NCBI GenBank assembly: GCA_937876205.1
Contig: CALEII010000045.1
Location: 14,598 to 78,597, forward strand
DNA: 64,000 bases
From: an uncultured Clostridia bacterium
GTDB lineage: Bacteria > Bacillota > Clostridia > Oscillospirales > Acutalibacteraceae
Direction of reading: 5' to 3'
In this document: piece after piece, positions 1 through 8,718 of the stretch
How the letters are laid out: every line of letters begins with the position of its first letter
How positions within the stretch are numbered: position 1 is the stretch's first letter
Program-made: the position numbers and the translations under genes
Notes under the pieces: generated by a model
The model's input: the letters and a program-made list of their open reading frames with translations, nothing else
Databases searched by the model: none
What the model was told of the DNA's origin: nothing

Positions 1-1379
1 ATTTTTGAATTCAACAATACTAAAATATTATCACCGCTGATTATCTGACGTGAGTAGGAAAAACTGAAATACGGCTTTGCTGTTTCTCCGTGCTTATTAT
101 ATGAAAGAATATTATGACCTGCAACTGAAGTATCAAGGATATCAGGATTTATGTAATTGATTCTGCCGGTAAAACTTTCTTCTGATTCATCTGATACCAC
201 AGTTATATGCAGATTTGTATCAAGCATCTGCCCCATCCAATATGCGGCAAGAAACATTTCGGTTCCTATTTTTCCTGTTCCCAAAATTGTAAAATAAATA
301 TCTAAAACATTATCTTTATTCTTGCAGTTTACTTTAGTTTCATACAAGGGAATGCTGCTTAAAAGATTTGTTGCAAGATTACGGTATACATTAACAGGAA
401 TAACTGCAGGTGAATCTTTTACATCATTCTCAGAAGGGTTATCCGGAAATGTTGCACGGATTCTGTCATACACATCATCAGCACAAAACAGATATATTTC
501 TGATTTTCTGAGATAGCTTATGTCACGTTTGTGTGACAAGTCAAACAGCTTATGCAGATTATTCATTTCATTATCATCAATAAGAAAGAACTTTTTTTCT
601 TTTTTTTTGCTTACGGGAATGTGCATAAGGTCGTCACGAAGACAAATTGCACCTATTGCTTTTGCATCAAGAAACAATTCGGTGCTGTTTTCACTGTCTT
701 TATCAATATAAGCATCAGAAAAAACAATCAGAGGTGTTGTCAGCTTTCCCGAAAATTCTTTTATTATGTTTTTTGCAAGTTCAAGAGAACGTTCACTCAG
801 CTCACTGAAATAAAACTGCTCTTTCCAGAAACACAGAAAGCTCAGTCTCAGCTTTACCTTGGGAACAATACTTGTCAATATATCAAGAATAAAAGCACCA
901 CCTGCAAACGGCGCAACTACAACAAGCAAAACGGCATATGCTTCGGCAATCTTTATAAGAAAGACTATCTGTTCCGATTTCAGAATGGCTGAGATGAAAC
1001 CGAGCTCATCAAATAAACAAGCTGTCATTTCCCGCACTGTAAAAATATATTTATCAAAATCATCCATACCGCCGAATATCTTCACGGTGCTTATCAGGCT
1101 GTACTCAAAAATACTCCATAAATCAAGACTTGCTGTCTCACTTACGGAAAACCTGTAAGCATTGACGGAATTCTGCAAAAAGAGAACTGCAAGCATAATT
1201 ACTGCAGTGAAAATCAGAAACGGCTGATTCTGGAAGAAGATAGTGATTCTATTAACCTTCTTCTTTTTTGTATTTTCTCTTCTGAAAAAATACAGTATTA
1301 CAACAGATACAAACGCAAAAACAACTGTCACAAATGACAGCGCAAAACCGAGTTTCATCCAACATTCATAATTGAACAT
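1..1379 (-). CDS. Multi-pass membrane protein with C-terminal Rossmann-like domain (3' end missing)
   Basis: The reading frame starts at ATG 1379 behind a GAAGGTG ribosome binding site and is still open at the window edge after 459 codons, so the C-terminus is not seen. Hydrophobic segments lie at about residues 9-32, 52-69 and 138-168. The rest is soluble. Near residue 375 the stretch FTILGTGKIGTEMF has the glycine pattern of a Rossmann nucleotide-binding fold, as in TrkA/RCK domains. I infer a membrane protein with a cytoplasmic NAD-binding-like domain, possibly ion-channel related, but I do not recognise the family with certainty. It is transcribed away from the gene that starts at 1513. 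Confidence 0.75.
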   Translation of the reverse strand, partial: MFNYECWMKLGFALSFVTVVFAFVSVVILYFFRRENTKKKKVNRITIFFQNQPFLIFTAVIMLAVLFLQNSVNAYRFSVSETASLDLWSIFEYSLISTVKIFGGMDDFDKYIFTVREMTACLFDELGFISAILKSEQIVFLIKIAEAYAVLLVVVAPFAGGAFILDILTSIVPKVKLRLSFLCFWKEQFYFSELSERSLELAKNIIKEFSGKLTTPLIVFSDAYIDKDSENSTELFLDAKAIGAICLRDDLMHIPVSKKKEKKFFLIDDNEMNNLHKLFDLSHKRDISYLRKSEIYLFCADDVYDRIRATFPDNPSENDVKDSPAVIPVNVYRNLATNLLSSIPLYETKVNCKNKDNVLDIYFTILGTGKIGTEMFLAAYWMGQMLDTNLHITVVSDESEESFTGRINYINPDILDTSVAGHNILSYNKHGETAKPYFSFSYSRQIISGDNILVLLNSK

Positions 1380-1456
1380 ACAAACACCTTCTTTGCCTTT
1401 ATGATATCATATCTGAAAACTTTGTTCAATGTTTTTCAGGATAAAAAAGATTCTTA

Positions 1457-1485
1457 TTGACATATTTTTCTTTATTATATATAAT
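1457..1485 (+). promoter_or_regulatory. Sigma-A promoter of the ceramidase-like gene
   Basis: TTGACA at 1457-1462 and TATAAT at 1480-1485 are separated by exactly 17 bp. Transcription would start near 1492, which rules out the upstream ATG at 1429 and supports the start at 1513. Confidence 0.85.
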
Positions 1486-1512
1486 AAAATCACAATCAAG
1501 GAGGTAATTGAT

Positions 1513-3153
1513 ATGAAAAGAATTATTTCTGTCATTCTCAGTTTAATGCTTATTTTATCCTGTGGCGGAATTACTGTTTTTGCAGCAGGAACTCAGGGTA
1601 TTGCAGAATCTGCAGGCAGTTCACTTACAAAGGGCTTTTACGACACACTCAATATTGTGGTAGAAAAGCTTGTCAGTATGATTTGCAAGATTTACCCCAA
1701 CCCTGCTGACTGGCAGTCTCTTGCTGATTACGACAGTGAGGAAGTCGGTTTTCTTGCAGGTCGTGACACATATCAGACAGAAGCTGCTGACGGTGCTTAC
1801 TGGAGCCTTGGCTACGCAAGCCGCAGTATCCTTCCCGAAGATGTTGATGAGGGCAAATACAATCTCGGCAGAGACCTTATGAACAAAATTGCTGAGGGTG
1901 TTTATGATGACCAGAGAATCCGTGTTGCAGTTATTGATGACAACAGCGGCGAAGGTGCAGTTGTTTTAGGTGCAATTGATGCTCTCGGCGTAACATCAAC
2001 AGACACACGCTCAATCCGCAAGGCTGTTCTTAATTACTGTGAAGAACAGGGTATCAAAGTTGCAAGCATAAACATTTCTGCAACTCATGCTCACTCCGCT
2101 CTCGACACTCAGGGTGTCAGCACAGAGTTTTTCAAGAAGCTTCTTCTCGGTTTTGCATACAATGCAATGGGCAATACAGATTCACTTCCCGGTATGGAAA
2201 ATGCTGATTATTTCAAAGAATATTTTGTAGCCCAGTCTGTTGAAGCTGTCAAAGATGCTCTTGCAGATATGGAAAGCGGTAAGCTTTACTTTGATGAAAT
2301 CGATTTTAGTGAATTCATCCACGATAAAAGAGATCTCATCGCTAAAGAAGATGTTCCCGCAACAGCAGCTCTTTATTTTGTTCCCGATTCAGGCAGTGAA
2401 GCAACATACATCACAGACATCACCTGCCACGCAACATCATTCAGTGCAAGCAACGGTCTTGTAGGCTCTGACTACATCTACTATATGGATCAGTACATCA
2501 AGGAACAGACAGGTGCAAACCTTGTTATGGTTCCCGGTGCAGTAGGTCAGATGTCAAGAGATATTGAGGTTGACACAACAGGTATGACAGAGTGGGAAGA
2601 TATGGGTGCTTCCGCAAAGGCTCTGGGCACAGAATTTGCAAAGCTTGTGCTTGCAGCTGACTTCTCAGAGGAGCTTTCTCCCGTACTCAATGCAACACAT
2701 AAAGAAATTTTCATCACTCCCGAAAACAGCATTCTTGTTCTTGCCTGCGAAATCAGACTTGTCAACAACAAGGTATTCCTTGACAGCAACGGCAATGCAC
2801 TTATGCCCTCGGAAATGGGTTATGTTGAATTCGGCAACAGATTTGCTCTTGCACTCTTCCCCGCTGAGCTTTACCCCGAAGTATTCTGGGATGATGAAAT
2901 CACAAACGGCACAACCTGGGACGATGCAACATGGGATTATGACTGTCTCGGTGATGCAGTTGACGGCGTAGCAATTTACCCTGTAAGCATCACAAACGAT
3001 GCTCTCGGTTATGTTCTCACTGACAACAACTTTGCTTTTATGGGACACATTATCGGTGATGAAATTGCTGACGAAGTTCTTTCAGTGGGCAAGCATATGG
3101 GCTCATTCCTCGTTGAAGAATATTACGATATGCTTGAAAGCTATGTAAAATAA
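1513..3153 (+). CDS. Secreted neutral/alkaline ceramidase-like protein
   Basis: 546 residues. The start is ATG 1513, preceded by AAGGAGG at 1499-1505 and by the promoter. Residues 1-27 form a signal peptide (basic MKR, hydrophobic core, then FAAG), so the protein is exported. Residues around 90-200 have features of the N-terminal domain of neutral/alkaline ceramidases: FLAGRDTYQT, a GxGDD-like loop, and INISATHAHSALDTQG, which matches the metal-binding ATHTHSGP region of that family. Family members hydrolyse the amide bond of ceramide. A later IEVDTTGM region and the overall length fit loosely. It is monocistronic between a promoter and a terminator. The fold assignment is moderately sure, the substrate is not. 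Confidence 0.65.
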   Translation: MKRIISVILSLMLILSCGGITVFAAGTQGIAESAGSSLTKGFYDTLNIVVEKLVSMICKIYPNPADWQSLADYDSEEVGFLAGRDTYQTEAADGAYWSLGYASRSILPEDVDEGKYNLGRDLMNKIAEGVYDDQRIRVAVIDDNSGEGAVVLGAIDALGVTSTDTRSIRKAVLNYCEEQGIKVASINISATHAHSALDTQGVSTEFFKKLLLGFAYNAMGNTDSLPGMENADYFKEYFVAQSVEAVKDALADMESGKLYFDEIDFSEFIHDKRDLIAKEDVPATAALYFVPDSGSEATYITDITCHATSFSASNGLVGSDYIYYMDQYIKEQTGANLVMVPGAVGQMSRDIEVDTTGMTEWEDMGASAKALGTEFAKLVLAADFSEELSPVLNATHKEIFITPENSILVLACEIRLVNNKVFLDSNGNALMPSEMGYVEFGNRFALALFPAELYPEVFWDDEITNGTTWDDATWDYDCLGDAVDGVAIYPVSITNDALGYVLTDNNFAFMGHIIGDEIADEVLSVGKHMGSFLVEEYYDMLESYVK

Positions 3154-3169
3154 ATCTGAAACATCAAAT

Positions 3170-3203
3170 GGCCGTGCAGTCTTTGGATTGCACGGTCATT
3201 TTC
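3170..3203 (+). terminator. Rho-independent terminator
   Basis: A nine-pair stem (GGCCGTGCA against TGCACGGTC, one G-T pair) at 3170-3197 is followed by a T-rich tail. It ends the ceramidase-like transcript before the spoIIGA promoter. Confidence 0.6.
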
Positions 3204-3220
3204 ATTTCACTCTCTTTCTT

Positions 3221-3253
3221 ATGACATTTTTCTCATCTGCCGTAGTTTATAAT
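3221..3253 (+). promoter_or_regulatory. Long-spacer promoter of spoIIGA-sigE
   Basis: ATGACA at 3221-3226 and TATAAT at 3248-3253 are 21 bp apart. The spoIIG promoter of Bacillus subtilis is known for an overlong spacer (22 bp) rescued by Spo0A-P, so this spacing suggests the same control. I see no clean Spo0A box. Confidence 0.5.
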
Positions 3254-3277
3254 GTCTTTACCAAGGGGTGAGCAACT

Positions 3278-4138
3278 GTGAAGCAGGTCATATACATTGA
3301 TGTGTTGGTTTTTCTGAATATGATAATAACATTTCTGCTTCTGCTTGCCGCATCAAGGATGATGAAGCTTTTCCCCTCTTCAGGAAGAATGACTCTTGCC
3401 TGCATACTGGGCGGTTTTTCATCACTGATAATTCTGGCACCTGAAATGGGCTTTTTTCTTTCACTTCTTACAAAGCTGCTGTTTTCTGTTGTGATTGTTT
3501 CATGCGCATACAATCCGAAATCATTACCCGCAATTGCTAAAGAAACGGCCTACTTTTTTGCTGTTAATTTCATTTTTGCAGGTATGATGCTGTTTGCCTC
3601 ATCACTGCCGGGGATATCACTTGTCAGCTACAACAACGGAGCTGTGTACATAAATTTCTCATTTTTCTCATTGATTGCTTCCTGCGTTATATGCTATTTG
3701 ATAACCTGTCTGCTCAACAGATTTTCGAGACACAAGGCAAGTCACTGTGAAATACTGTCAGCCGAGATATACGTAGATAAAAAAAGCGTAAGAGCTGCTG
3801 CAATTGCAGACTCAGGCAACGCACTGACAGATCCTTACACGGGCAAAAGTGTAATTGTTGCAGACAAGAGCACTCTTCAGTCTGTTCTGCCTGAAAATGT
3901 AAAACAATATTTTGCAGACGGCATCTGTGAGGGAATAAAGCTTATTCCCTGCAAAACTGTTTCAGGCTCAGCCTTACTGCCCTGCTTCAGAGCTGACAGA
4001 ATAACAATAAAAGACGAAAATACAAAAATCGAAATATATGACAGTCTTATTGCAGTCAGCAGTGAAAGGCTGACGGAAATAATTCTGCCCGTTTCGGTAA
4101 TTTCAGAAAGGAGAAAAACAGATGTCACAACAGGATAG
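3278..4138 (+). CDS. spoIIGA: Sporulation sigma-E processing peptidase SpoIIGA
   Basis: 286 residues, near the usual length for SpoIIGA. It starts at GTG 3278, ten bases after AAGGGG. The N-terminal half has five hydrophobic segments (roughly residues 1-22, 37-55, 60-77, 90-110, 127-147). The C-terminal half is the cytoplasmic aspartic-protease domain, with the signature ADSGNALTDPYTGKSV near residues 178-193. The Asp of DSGN is the expected catalytic residue. In the forespore-facing membrane SpoIIGA dimerises on signal from SpoIIR and cuts the pro-sequence off pro-sigma-E. Its last 17 bases overlap sigE, so the two are probably translationally coupled. Confidence 0.95.
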   Translation: MKQVIYIDVLVFLNMIITFLLLLAASRMMKLFPSSGRMTLACILGGFSSLIILAPEMGFFLSLLTKLLFSVVIVSCAYNPKSLPAIAKETAYFFAVNFIFAGMMLFASSLPGISLVSYNNGAVYINFSFFSLIASCVICYLITCLLNRFSRHKASHCEILSAEIYVDKKSVRAAAIADSGNALTDPYTGKSVIVADKSTLQSVLPENVKQYFADGICEGIKLIPCKTVSGSALLPCFRADRITIKDENTKIEIYDSLIAVSSERLTEIILPVSVISERRKTDVTTG

Positions 4139-4847
4139 TTCAGTATTGGGACTGTTGTATAAAATTTTTTGTGATGTGAAATATAAGGTGCTGGGGACTG
4201 AGATTTATTACATAAACGGTCCGCAGTCGCTGCCTGCCCCGTTGGGCAAGGAAGAGGAAGAAGAATGCATAAACAGAATTATGAACGGCGACAACTCCGT
4301 CAGAGAGAAGCTGATAACACATAATCTGCGCCTTGTTGTCTACATTGCAAAAAAATTTGAAAACACGGGAATATATGTGGAAGATCTTGTCTCAATAGGC
4401 ACAATAGGTCTTATAAAAGCAGTCAATACATTCTGTCCTGAAAAGAACATCAAGCTGGCAACGTATGCGTCAAGATGTATTGAAAATGAAATTCTGATGT
4501 ATCTGCGTAAAACGGCAAACAGAAAAACCGAGATATCGTTTGACGAGCCGTTGAACACAGACAGAGACGGTAATGAATTACTTTTGTCTGATGTGCTCGC
4601 CGAGGATGGTGAAAGCATTAACTATAACATTGAATATGAAGATGAAAAAAAGCTCCTCAGGTCTGTTGTTGCAAGACTTGACGAGCGTGAAAGAATGATT
4701 ATAAATATGAGGTTCGGCATAGACGGCTGTAAGGAGCACACACAGAAGGAGGTTGCCGATATTATGGGGATTTCACAAAGCTATATATCACGGCTTGAAA
4801 AAAGAATAATCAAAAAAATAAAAAAAGAAATGGAAGCCGCAGGCTGA
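4122..4847 (+). CDS. sigE: Sporulation sigma factor SigE (mother-cell early sigma)
   Basis: 241 residues. The N-terminal pro-sequence (about residues 1-33) contains EIYYINGPQSLPAPL, equivalent to the EVYYIGG processing region of Bacillus pro-sigma-E. It is followed by sigma region 2 (NLRLVVYIAKKFENTG, GTIGLIKAVNTF, KLATYASRCIENEILMYLR) and region 4, with the helix-turn-helix DIMGISQSYISRLEKRIIKK. SigE drives early mother-cell transcription after asymmetric division. The gene overlaps spoIIGA by 17 bp. The sigG gene that often follows this pair is not here; gdhA faces it instead. Confidence 0.97.
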   Translation: MSQQDSSVLGLLYKIFCDVKYKVLGTEIYYINGPQSLPAPLGKEEEEECINRIMNGDNSVREKLITHNLRLVVYIAKKFENTGIYVEDLVSIGTIGLIKAVNTFCPEKNIKLATYASRCIENEILMYLRKTANRKTEISFDEPLNTDRDGNELLLSDVLAEDGESINYNIEYEDEKKLLRSVVARLDERERMIINMRFGIDGCKEHTQKEVADIMGISQSYISRLEKRIIKKIKKEMEAAG

Positions 4848-4853
4848 AAAAAT

Positions 4854-4890
4854 GGCGCCGTGTTCGCAAGAACTCAGCGCCTTATTTTTA
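4854..4890. terminator. Terminator between convergent sigE and gdhA
   Basis: GGCGC...GTTC pairs with GAAC...GCGCC around a GCAA-type loop (4854-4881), with two interior mismatches. T-rich sequence follows on the plus strand. It lies between two convergent stop codons and probably serves sigE, perhaps both genes. Confidence 0.65.
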
Positions 4891-4899
4891 TTCTTATTA

Positions 4900-6243
4900 T
4901 CAGAAAATACCCTGTGAAAGCATAGCATCTGCAACCTTTGCAAAGCCTGCAATGTTTGCACCTGCAACAAGGTTATAACCAAGACCGTATTCCTCTGCAG
5001 CTGCTGCTGATGAATCGTGAATTGACTTCATAATGTGCTTGAGCTTTTCATCAACCTCTTCACTTGTCCATGAATATCTTGATGAGTTCTGGCTCATTTC
5101 AAGGGCTGAAACTGCAACACCGCCTGCGTTAACTGCCTTTGAAGGAGCAACAACCTTGCAGTTTTCCATAAGGTATGCAAGAGCTTCGTTTGTTGTGGGC
5201 ATATTTGCAACTTCGATGTAGTAAGGAACACCGTTTTCAGCAAGCTGCTGTGCTTCCTTCATACCGATTTCGTTCTGAGTAGCGCAAGGCATTGCAACGT
5301 CAACCTTAACGCCCCAGGGCTTCTGACCGGGGAAGAATTCAACACCGAATTTATCAGCGTAATCCTGAACCTTGTCTCTGCCTGATGCACGCATCTCAAG
5401 AAGATAGTTGATCTTTTCATCTGTAACGATACCGTCGGGATCGTAAACATAACCGTCGGGACCTGAAATTGTAACAACCTTACCGCCGAGCTCAGCAACC
5501 TTCTTTGCTGTACCCCAGGCAACGTTACCGAAGCCTGAAACAGCAAAAGTCTTGCCCTTTACTTCTTCACCGAAGTGCTTGAGAACCTCTGCAGCATAGT
5601 AAACAGCACCAAAGCCTGTAGCCTCGGGTCTGATGAGTGAGCCGCCGTATGAGAGCCCCTTACCTGTGAGAACACCGTTCTCGAATGAGCCCTTGATTCG
5701 TCTGAACTGACCGAAGAGGTAGCCGATTTCTCTGCCGCCGACACCGATATCACCTGCAGGAACGTCAAGGTTAGGACCGATGTGTCTGTAAAGCTCTGTC
5801 ATGAATGACTGGCAGAAACGAAGAATTTCTCCGTCACTCTTGCCTCTGGGGTCAAAGTCCGAACCGCCCTTTGCACCGCCGATGGGAAGACCTGTAAGGC
5901 TGTTTTTAAATGTCTGCTCAAATGCAAGGAACTTCATAATTCCGATGTAAACCGAGGGATGGAAACGAAGACCGCCCTTATAAGGACCGATTGCACCGTT
6001 GAACTGTACACGGTAACCGGTGTTGACCTGAACCTTACCATCATCGTCAACCCATGTGACTCTGAAAGCAATCTGTCTTTCCGGCTCAACCATTCTTTCA
6101 AGAAGGCCTGCCTTTTCGTACTCGGGATGCTGCTCAATAACGGGAACAAGAGATGTAAGCACCTCTGTTACGGTCTGGACAAACTCCGGTTCGTTAGCAT
6201 GCTTCTTTGCAACGCTGTCAATAACTCTCTGAACATAACTCAT
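4900..6243 (-). CDS. gdhA: NADP-type glutamate dehydrogenase
   Basis: 447 residues, the normal length for hexameric bacterial GDH. It interconverts 2-oxoglutarate plus ammonia and glutamate in the cytoplasm. The dimerisation and substrate domain shows GPYKGGLRFHPSV, the catalytic-lysine loop PIGGAKGGSDFDP (Lys about 125) and VPAGDIGVGGREIG (catalytic Asp about 165). The Rossmann domain shows VSGFGNVAWG near 236-244. The start is set by AAGGAGA eleven bases upstream of ATG 6243. It is monocistronic with its own promoter. The family assignment is certain; NADP preference is inferred from similarity to the Clostridium/E. coli type. Confidence 0.96.
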   Translation of the reverse strand: MSYVQRVIDSVAKKHANEPEFVQTVTEVLTSLVPVIEQHPEYEKAGLLERMVEPERQIAFRVTWVDDDGKVQVNTGYRVQFNGAIGPYKGGLRFHPSVYIGIMKFLAFEQTFKNSLTGLPIGGAKGGSDFDPRGKSDGEILRFCQSFMTELYRHIGPNLDVPAGDIGVGGREIGYLFGQFRRIKGSFENGVLTGKGLSYGGSLIRPEATGFGAVYYAAEVLKHFGEEVKGKTFAVSGFGNVAWGTAKKVAELGGKVVTISGPDGYVYDPDGIVTDEKINYLLEMRASGRDKVQDYADKFGVEFFPGQKPWGVKVDVAMPCATQNEIGMKEAQQLAENGVPYYIEVANMPTTNEALAYLMENCKVVAPSKAVNAGGVAVSALEMSQNSSRYSWTSEEVDEKLKHIMKSIHDSSAAAAEEYGLGYNLVAGANIAGFAKVADAMLSQGIF

Positions 6244-6309
6244 TTCTATGCACTCTCCTTATGAAGAAAAATAGTCTGCAAAAAATATATTTCCTTAAAA
6301 ATATATTAT

Positions 6310-6338
6310 ATTTTATATCCGAAAGAATAAAATTGCAA
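6310..6338 (-). promoter_or_regulatory. Sigma-A promoter of gdhA
   Basis: On the minus strand TTGCAA (6338-6333), 17 bp, then TAAAAT (6315-6310). It would give a 5' leader of about 60 bases before gdhA. Confidence 0.6.
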
Positions 6339-6448
6339 GAAAAATGAATAAATATTTGAAATTTTATAGAAAAATACAGAAACTATCCGGCTCACAAAAA
6401 TTTTTTAGGAAAATTGCAAAAACAAGAAACTGAAAAACGGATCAATTT

Positions 6449-6910
6449 TCATTTAAGAAACATTAAAAGTCCCTGACATGCCTCATAAATATCAGCATAT
6501 GTGACATCAAATCTGCCTGAATACCACGGGTCTGCAACATCACCTTTTCTTAATGTGAAATCCATCATTTTATATACTTTTTCCATTTTGTCCGAACCGA
6601 ATATACGGCTTATGTTGCGAATATTGTTGCTGTCCATTGCAATAAACATATCATATTTGTCATAGTCACTTTTTTTTAGCTGAACGGCACTTTTTCCGTC
6701 ACAGGAAATGCCGTGCTTTGCAAGCTCTGCTTTTGCGGGAGGATAAACAGGATTACCGATATCACCCCATATTTCTTCTGTGCTTGTGGCAGAAGATGCA
6801 ACATAAAATTCAGCTTCCCTACCCTGTTTTTTAACCATATCCCTGAGTATGAATTCAGCCATCGGCGAACGGCATATATTGCCGTGGCAGACGAACATTA
6901 TTCTTGTCAT
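6449..6910 (-). CDS. Low-molecular-weight protein-tyrosine phosphatase
   Basis: 153 residues, the full family length. The P-loop VCHGNICRSP near the N-terminus supplies nucleophile Cys8 and phosphate-binding Arg14. The general acid Asp127 sits in the conserved DPWYSGRF loop. These cytosolic enzymes dephosphorylate tyrosine-phosphorylated proteins, often bacterial tyrosine kinases or arginine-phosphorylated proteins. No kinase partner lies nearby. It is 90 bp downstream of the acyl-CoA ligase on the same strand, separated by a hairpin terminator. Confidence 0.93.
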   Translation of the reverse strand: MTRIMFVCHGNICRSPMAEFILRDMVKKQGREAEFYVASSATSTEEIWGDIGNPVYPPAKAELAKHGISCDGKSAVQLKKSDYDKYDMFIAMDSNNIRNISRIFGSDKMEKVYKMMDFTLRKGDVADPWYSGRFDVTYADIYEACQGLLMFLK

Positions 6911-6959
6911 AAAATCACCACTTTAGCCAAAGAAAATTTTTTCTGTTTAAAAGACAAAT

Positions 6960-6993
6960 GGGGATGTAAAAAAACCTTCGTTTTCACATCCCC
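6960..6993 (-). terminator. Terminator after the acyl-CoA ligase
   Basis: GGGGATGT at 6960-6967 pairs with ACATCCCC at 6986-6993. On the minus strand the stem is followed by CATTTGTCTTTT. It lies directly after the ligase stop codon. Confidence 0.65.
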
Positions 6994-7000
6994 TTCTGAT

Positions 7001-8641
7001 TCAGTTTGTAGTCTGTGCTTCAACAAGTCTTTCTCCACAGTAAATCTCACGCAGTCTGGGCTTTTCGATTTTACCTGTGGGATTTCTCGGCACGTCAGCA
7101 AAGATAATCTTCTTAGGTCTCTTGTATCTGGGAAGGTCATCGCAGAATTCGATAATTTCATCCTCTGTACAGGTCATATCAGGCTTGATTTCAATGATTG
7201 CTGCTGCAATTTCACCGAGTCTCTTGTCAGGAAGACCGATAACCGCAACGTCCTTAATCTTATCATAAGCTCTGAGATAATCTTCAATCTGAACGGGATA
7301 AAGGTTTTCACCGCCGCTGATTATAACATCCTTTTTACGGTCAACAAGGTAAATAAAGCCGTCTTCATCAGTTTTTGCCATATCACCTGTAAGAAGCCAG
7401 CCGTCATCTGTCAGCACTTCTGCAGATGCTTCGGGATTCTTATAGTAGCACTTCATAACGCCTGCACCCCTGACGGCAAGCTCACCAACTTCACCCTGTG
7501 CAACTTCGTTTCTGTGCTCGTCAACAATCTTTGTTTCCCAGCCGTAGCCTGCAATACCGATTGCGCCGACCTTATGGATATTTTCAACACCCAGATGCAC
7601 ACATCCGGGGCCGATTGACTCAGACAGACCATAGTTTGTGTCATAATCGTGGTCAGGGAAAACAGTCTTCCAACGCTTTATAAGGCTGGGAGGAACGGGC
7701 TGAGCACCGACGTGCATAAGTCTCCACTGAGAAATTCTGTAATCGTCAAGATTTATTTCGCCTCTGTCGATTGAGTCAAGAATATCCTGAGCCCAGGGCA
7801 CAAGCAGCCATACGATAGTGGCTTTTTCTTCTGAAACTGCCTGAAGCACCCACTCGGGCTTAACGCCTCTGAGAAGAACAGCCTTACTGCCTGAAAGAAG
7901 ACTGCCGAACCAGTGCATTTTTGCTCCTGTATGATAAAGAGGCGGAATACACAGAAAAACATCATCACGTGTCTGTGAATGATGGTTCTGTTCAGCCTTA
8001 CAGGAATGAACAAGAGCCGCATGGGTATGTAAAATAGCCTTGGGGAAGCCTGTTGTACCTGATGAGAAATATATTGCCGCATAATCGTCATCGCTGATTT
8101 CAACGGGAGGAACGATTGTAGAGCAGTAATATGTCATTTCTGCATAGTTATCAGCGTAGTCGGGTGTTTCGTCGTGCTTGCCTACAAAGAAATAGTCATC
8201 AATATTCATTTCGTCTTTTACTGCAGTAACACGCTCCGTGAATTCGGGACCGAAAACAAGCATTCTGACATCGGCAAGGTCTGCACAATATTTTATTTCG
8301 TCTGCAGCATAACGGTAATTCATAGGCACTGCGAGAGCACCTGTCTTGAGAATACCGAAGTAAATCGGGAGCCATTCAAGGCAGTTCATAAGAAGAATTG
8401 CAACCTTGTCGCCCTTTCTGATACCTCTTGTAAAAAGGAAATTTGCAAAACGGTTTGCCTTGACATCAAATTCACGCCAAGTCATTTCACGGCGGTATTT
8501 TTCCGATTCTGATGCCTCGATAAGATTATATTCACGCCATGTGATATTTCTTTCGGGCTGATTTGCGGGGTTTATCTCCACAAGACTTACATCATTGGGG
8601 TAAAGTCTTGCATTTCTTTCGAGAAATTCTGTGATTGGCAT
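7001..8641 (-). CDS. AMP-forming acyl-CoA synthetase (fatty acid-CoA ligase type)
   Basis: 546 residues. ANL-superfamily motifs appear in order: phosphate-binding YFSSGTTGFPKA (about 191-202), YGLSESIGPG (A5), WLLTGDMAKTDEDGFIYLVDRKKD (A7-A8 hinge) and PTGKIEKPRLRE with the catalytic lysine. It activates a carboxylic acid with ATP and transfers it to CoA. The substrate cannot be read from sequence; similarity to medium/long-chain ligases is the best guess. The N-terminus carries two close copies of a TWRE motif (about 34 and 54). AAGGAG precedes the ATG. It follows the symporter in the same direction after 77 bp. Confidence 0.88.
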   Translation of the reverse strand: MPITEFLERNARLYPNDVSLVEINPANQPERNITWREYNLIEASESEKYRREMTWREFDVKANRFANFLFTRGIRKGDKVAILLMNCLEWLPIYFGILKTGALAVPMNYRYAADEIKYCADLADVRMLVFGPEFTERVTAVKDEMNIDDYFFVGKHDETPDYADNYAEMTYYCSTIVPPVEISDDDYAAIYFSSGTTGFPKAILHTHAALVHSCKAEQNHHSQTRDDVFLCIPPLYHTGAKMHWFGSLLSGSKAVLLRGVKPEWVLQAVSEEKATIVWLLVPWAQDILDSIDRGEINLDDYRISQWRLMHVGAQPVPPSLIKRWKTVFPDHDYDTNYGLSESIGPGCVHLGVENIHKVGAIGIAGYGWETKIVDEHRNEVAQGEVGELAVRGAGVMKCYYKNPEASAEVLTDDGWLLTGDMAKTDEDGFIYLVDRKKDVIISGGENLYPVQIEDYLRAYDKIKDVAVIGLPDKRLGEIAAAIIEIKPDMTCTEDEIIEFCDDLPRYKRPKKIIFADVPRNPTGKIEKPRLREIYCGERLVEAQTTN

Positions 8642-8683
8642 TTAAAAACTCCTTAAATTTTATTTTATCATATACAGCACGGT

Positions 8684-8704
8684 AACCTCCCGTGACGGGA
8701 GGTT
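8684..8704. other. Perfect nine-pair hairpin in an intergenic leader
   Basis: AACCTCCCG and CGGGAGGTT flank a TGA loop. There is no T-run on either side, so it is not a classical terminator. It may shape the leader of the acyl-CoA ligase or stabilise the end of the symporter mRNA. Confidence 0.4.
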
Positions 8705-8718
8705 CCGATTATATTAAA

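Noticed and set aside
322..1158. Plus-strand frames of 60 to 146 codons
   Set aside because: They lie opposite a continuous minus-strand frame of 459 codons with membrane and Rossmann features and a good ribosome binding site.
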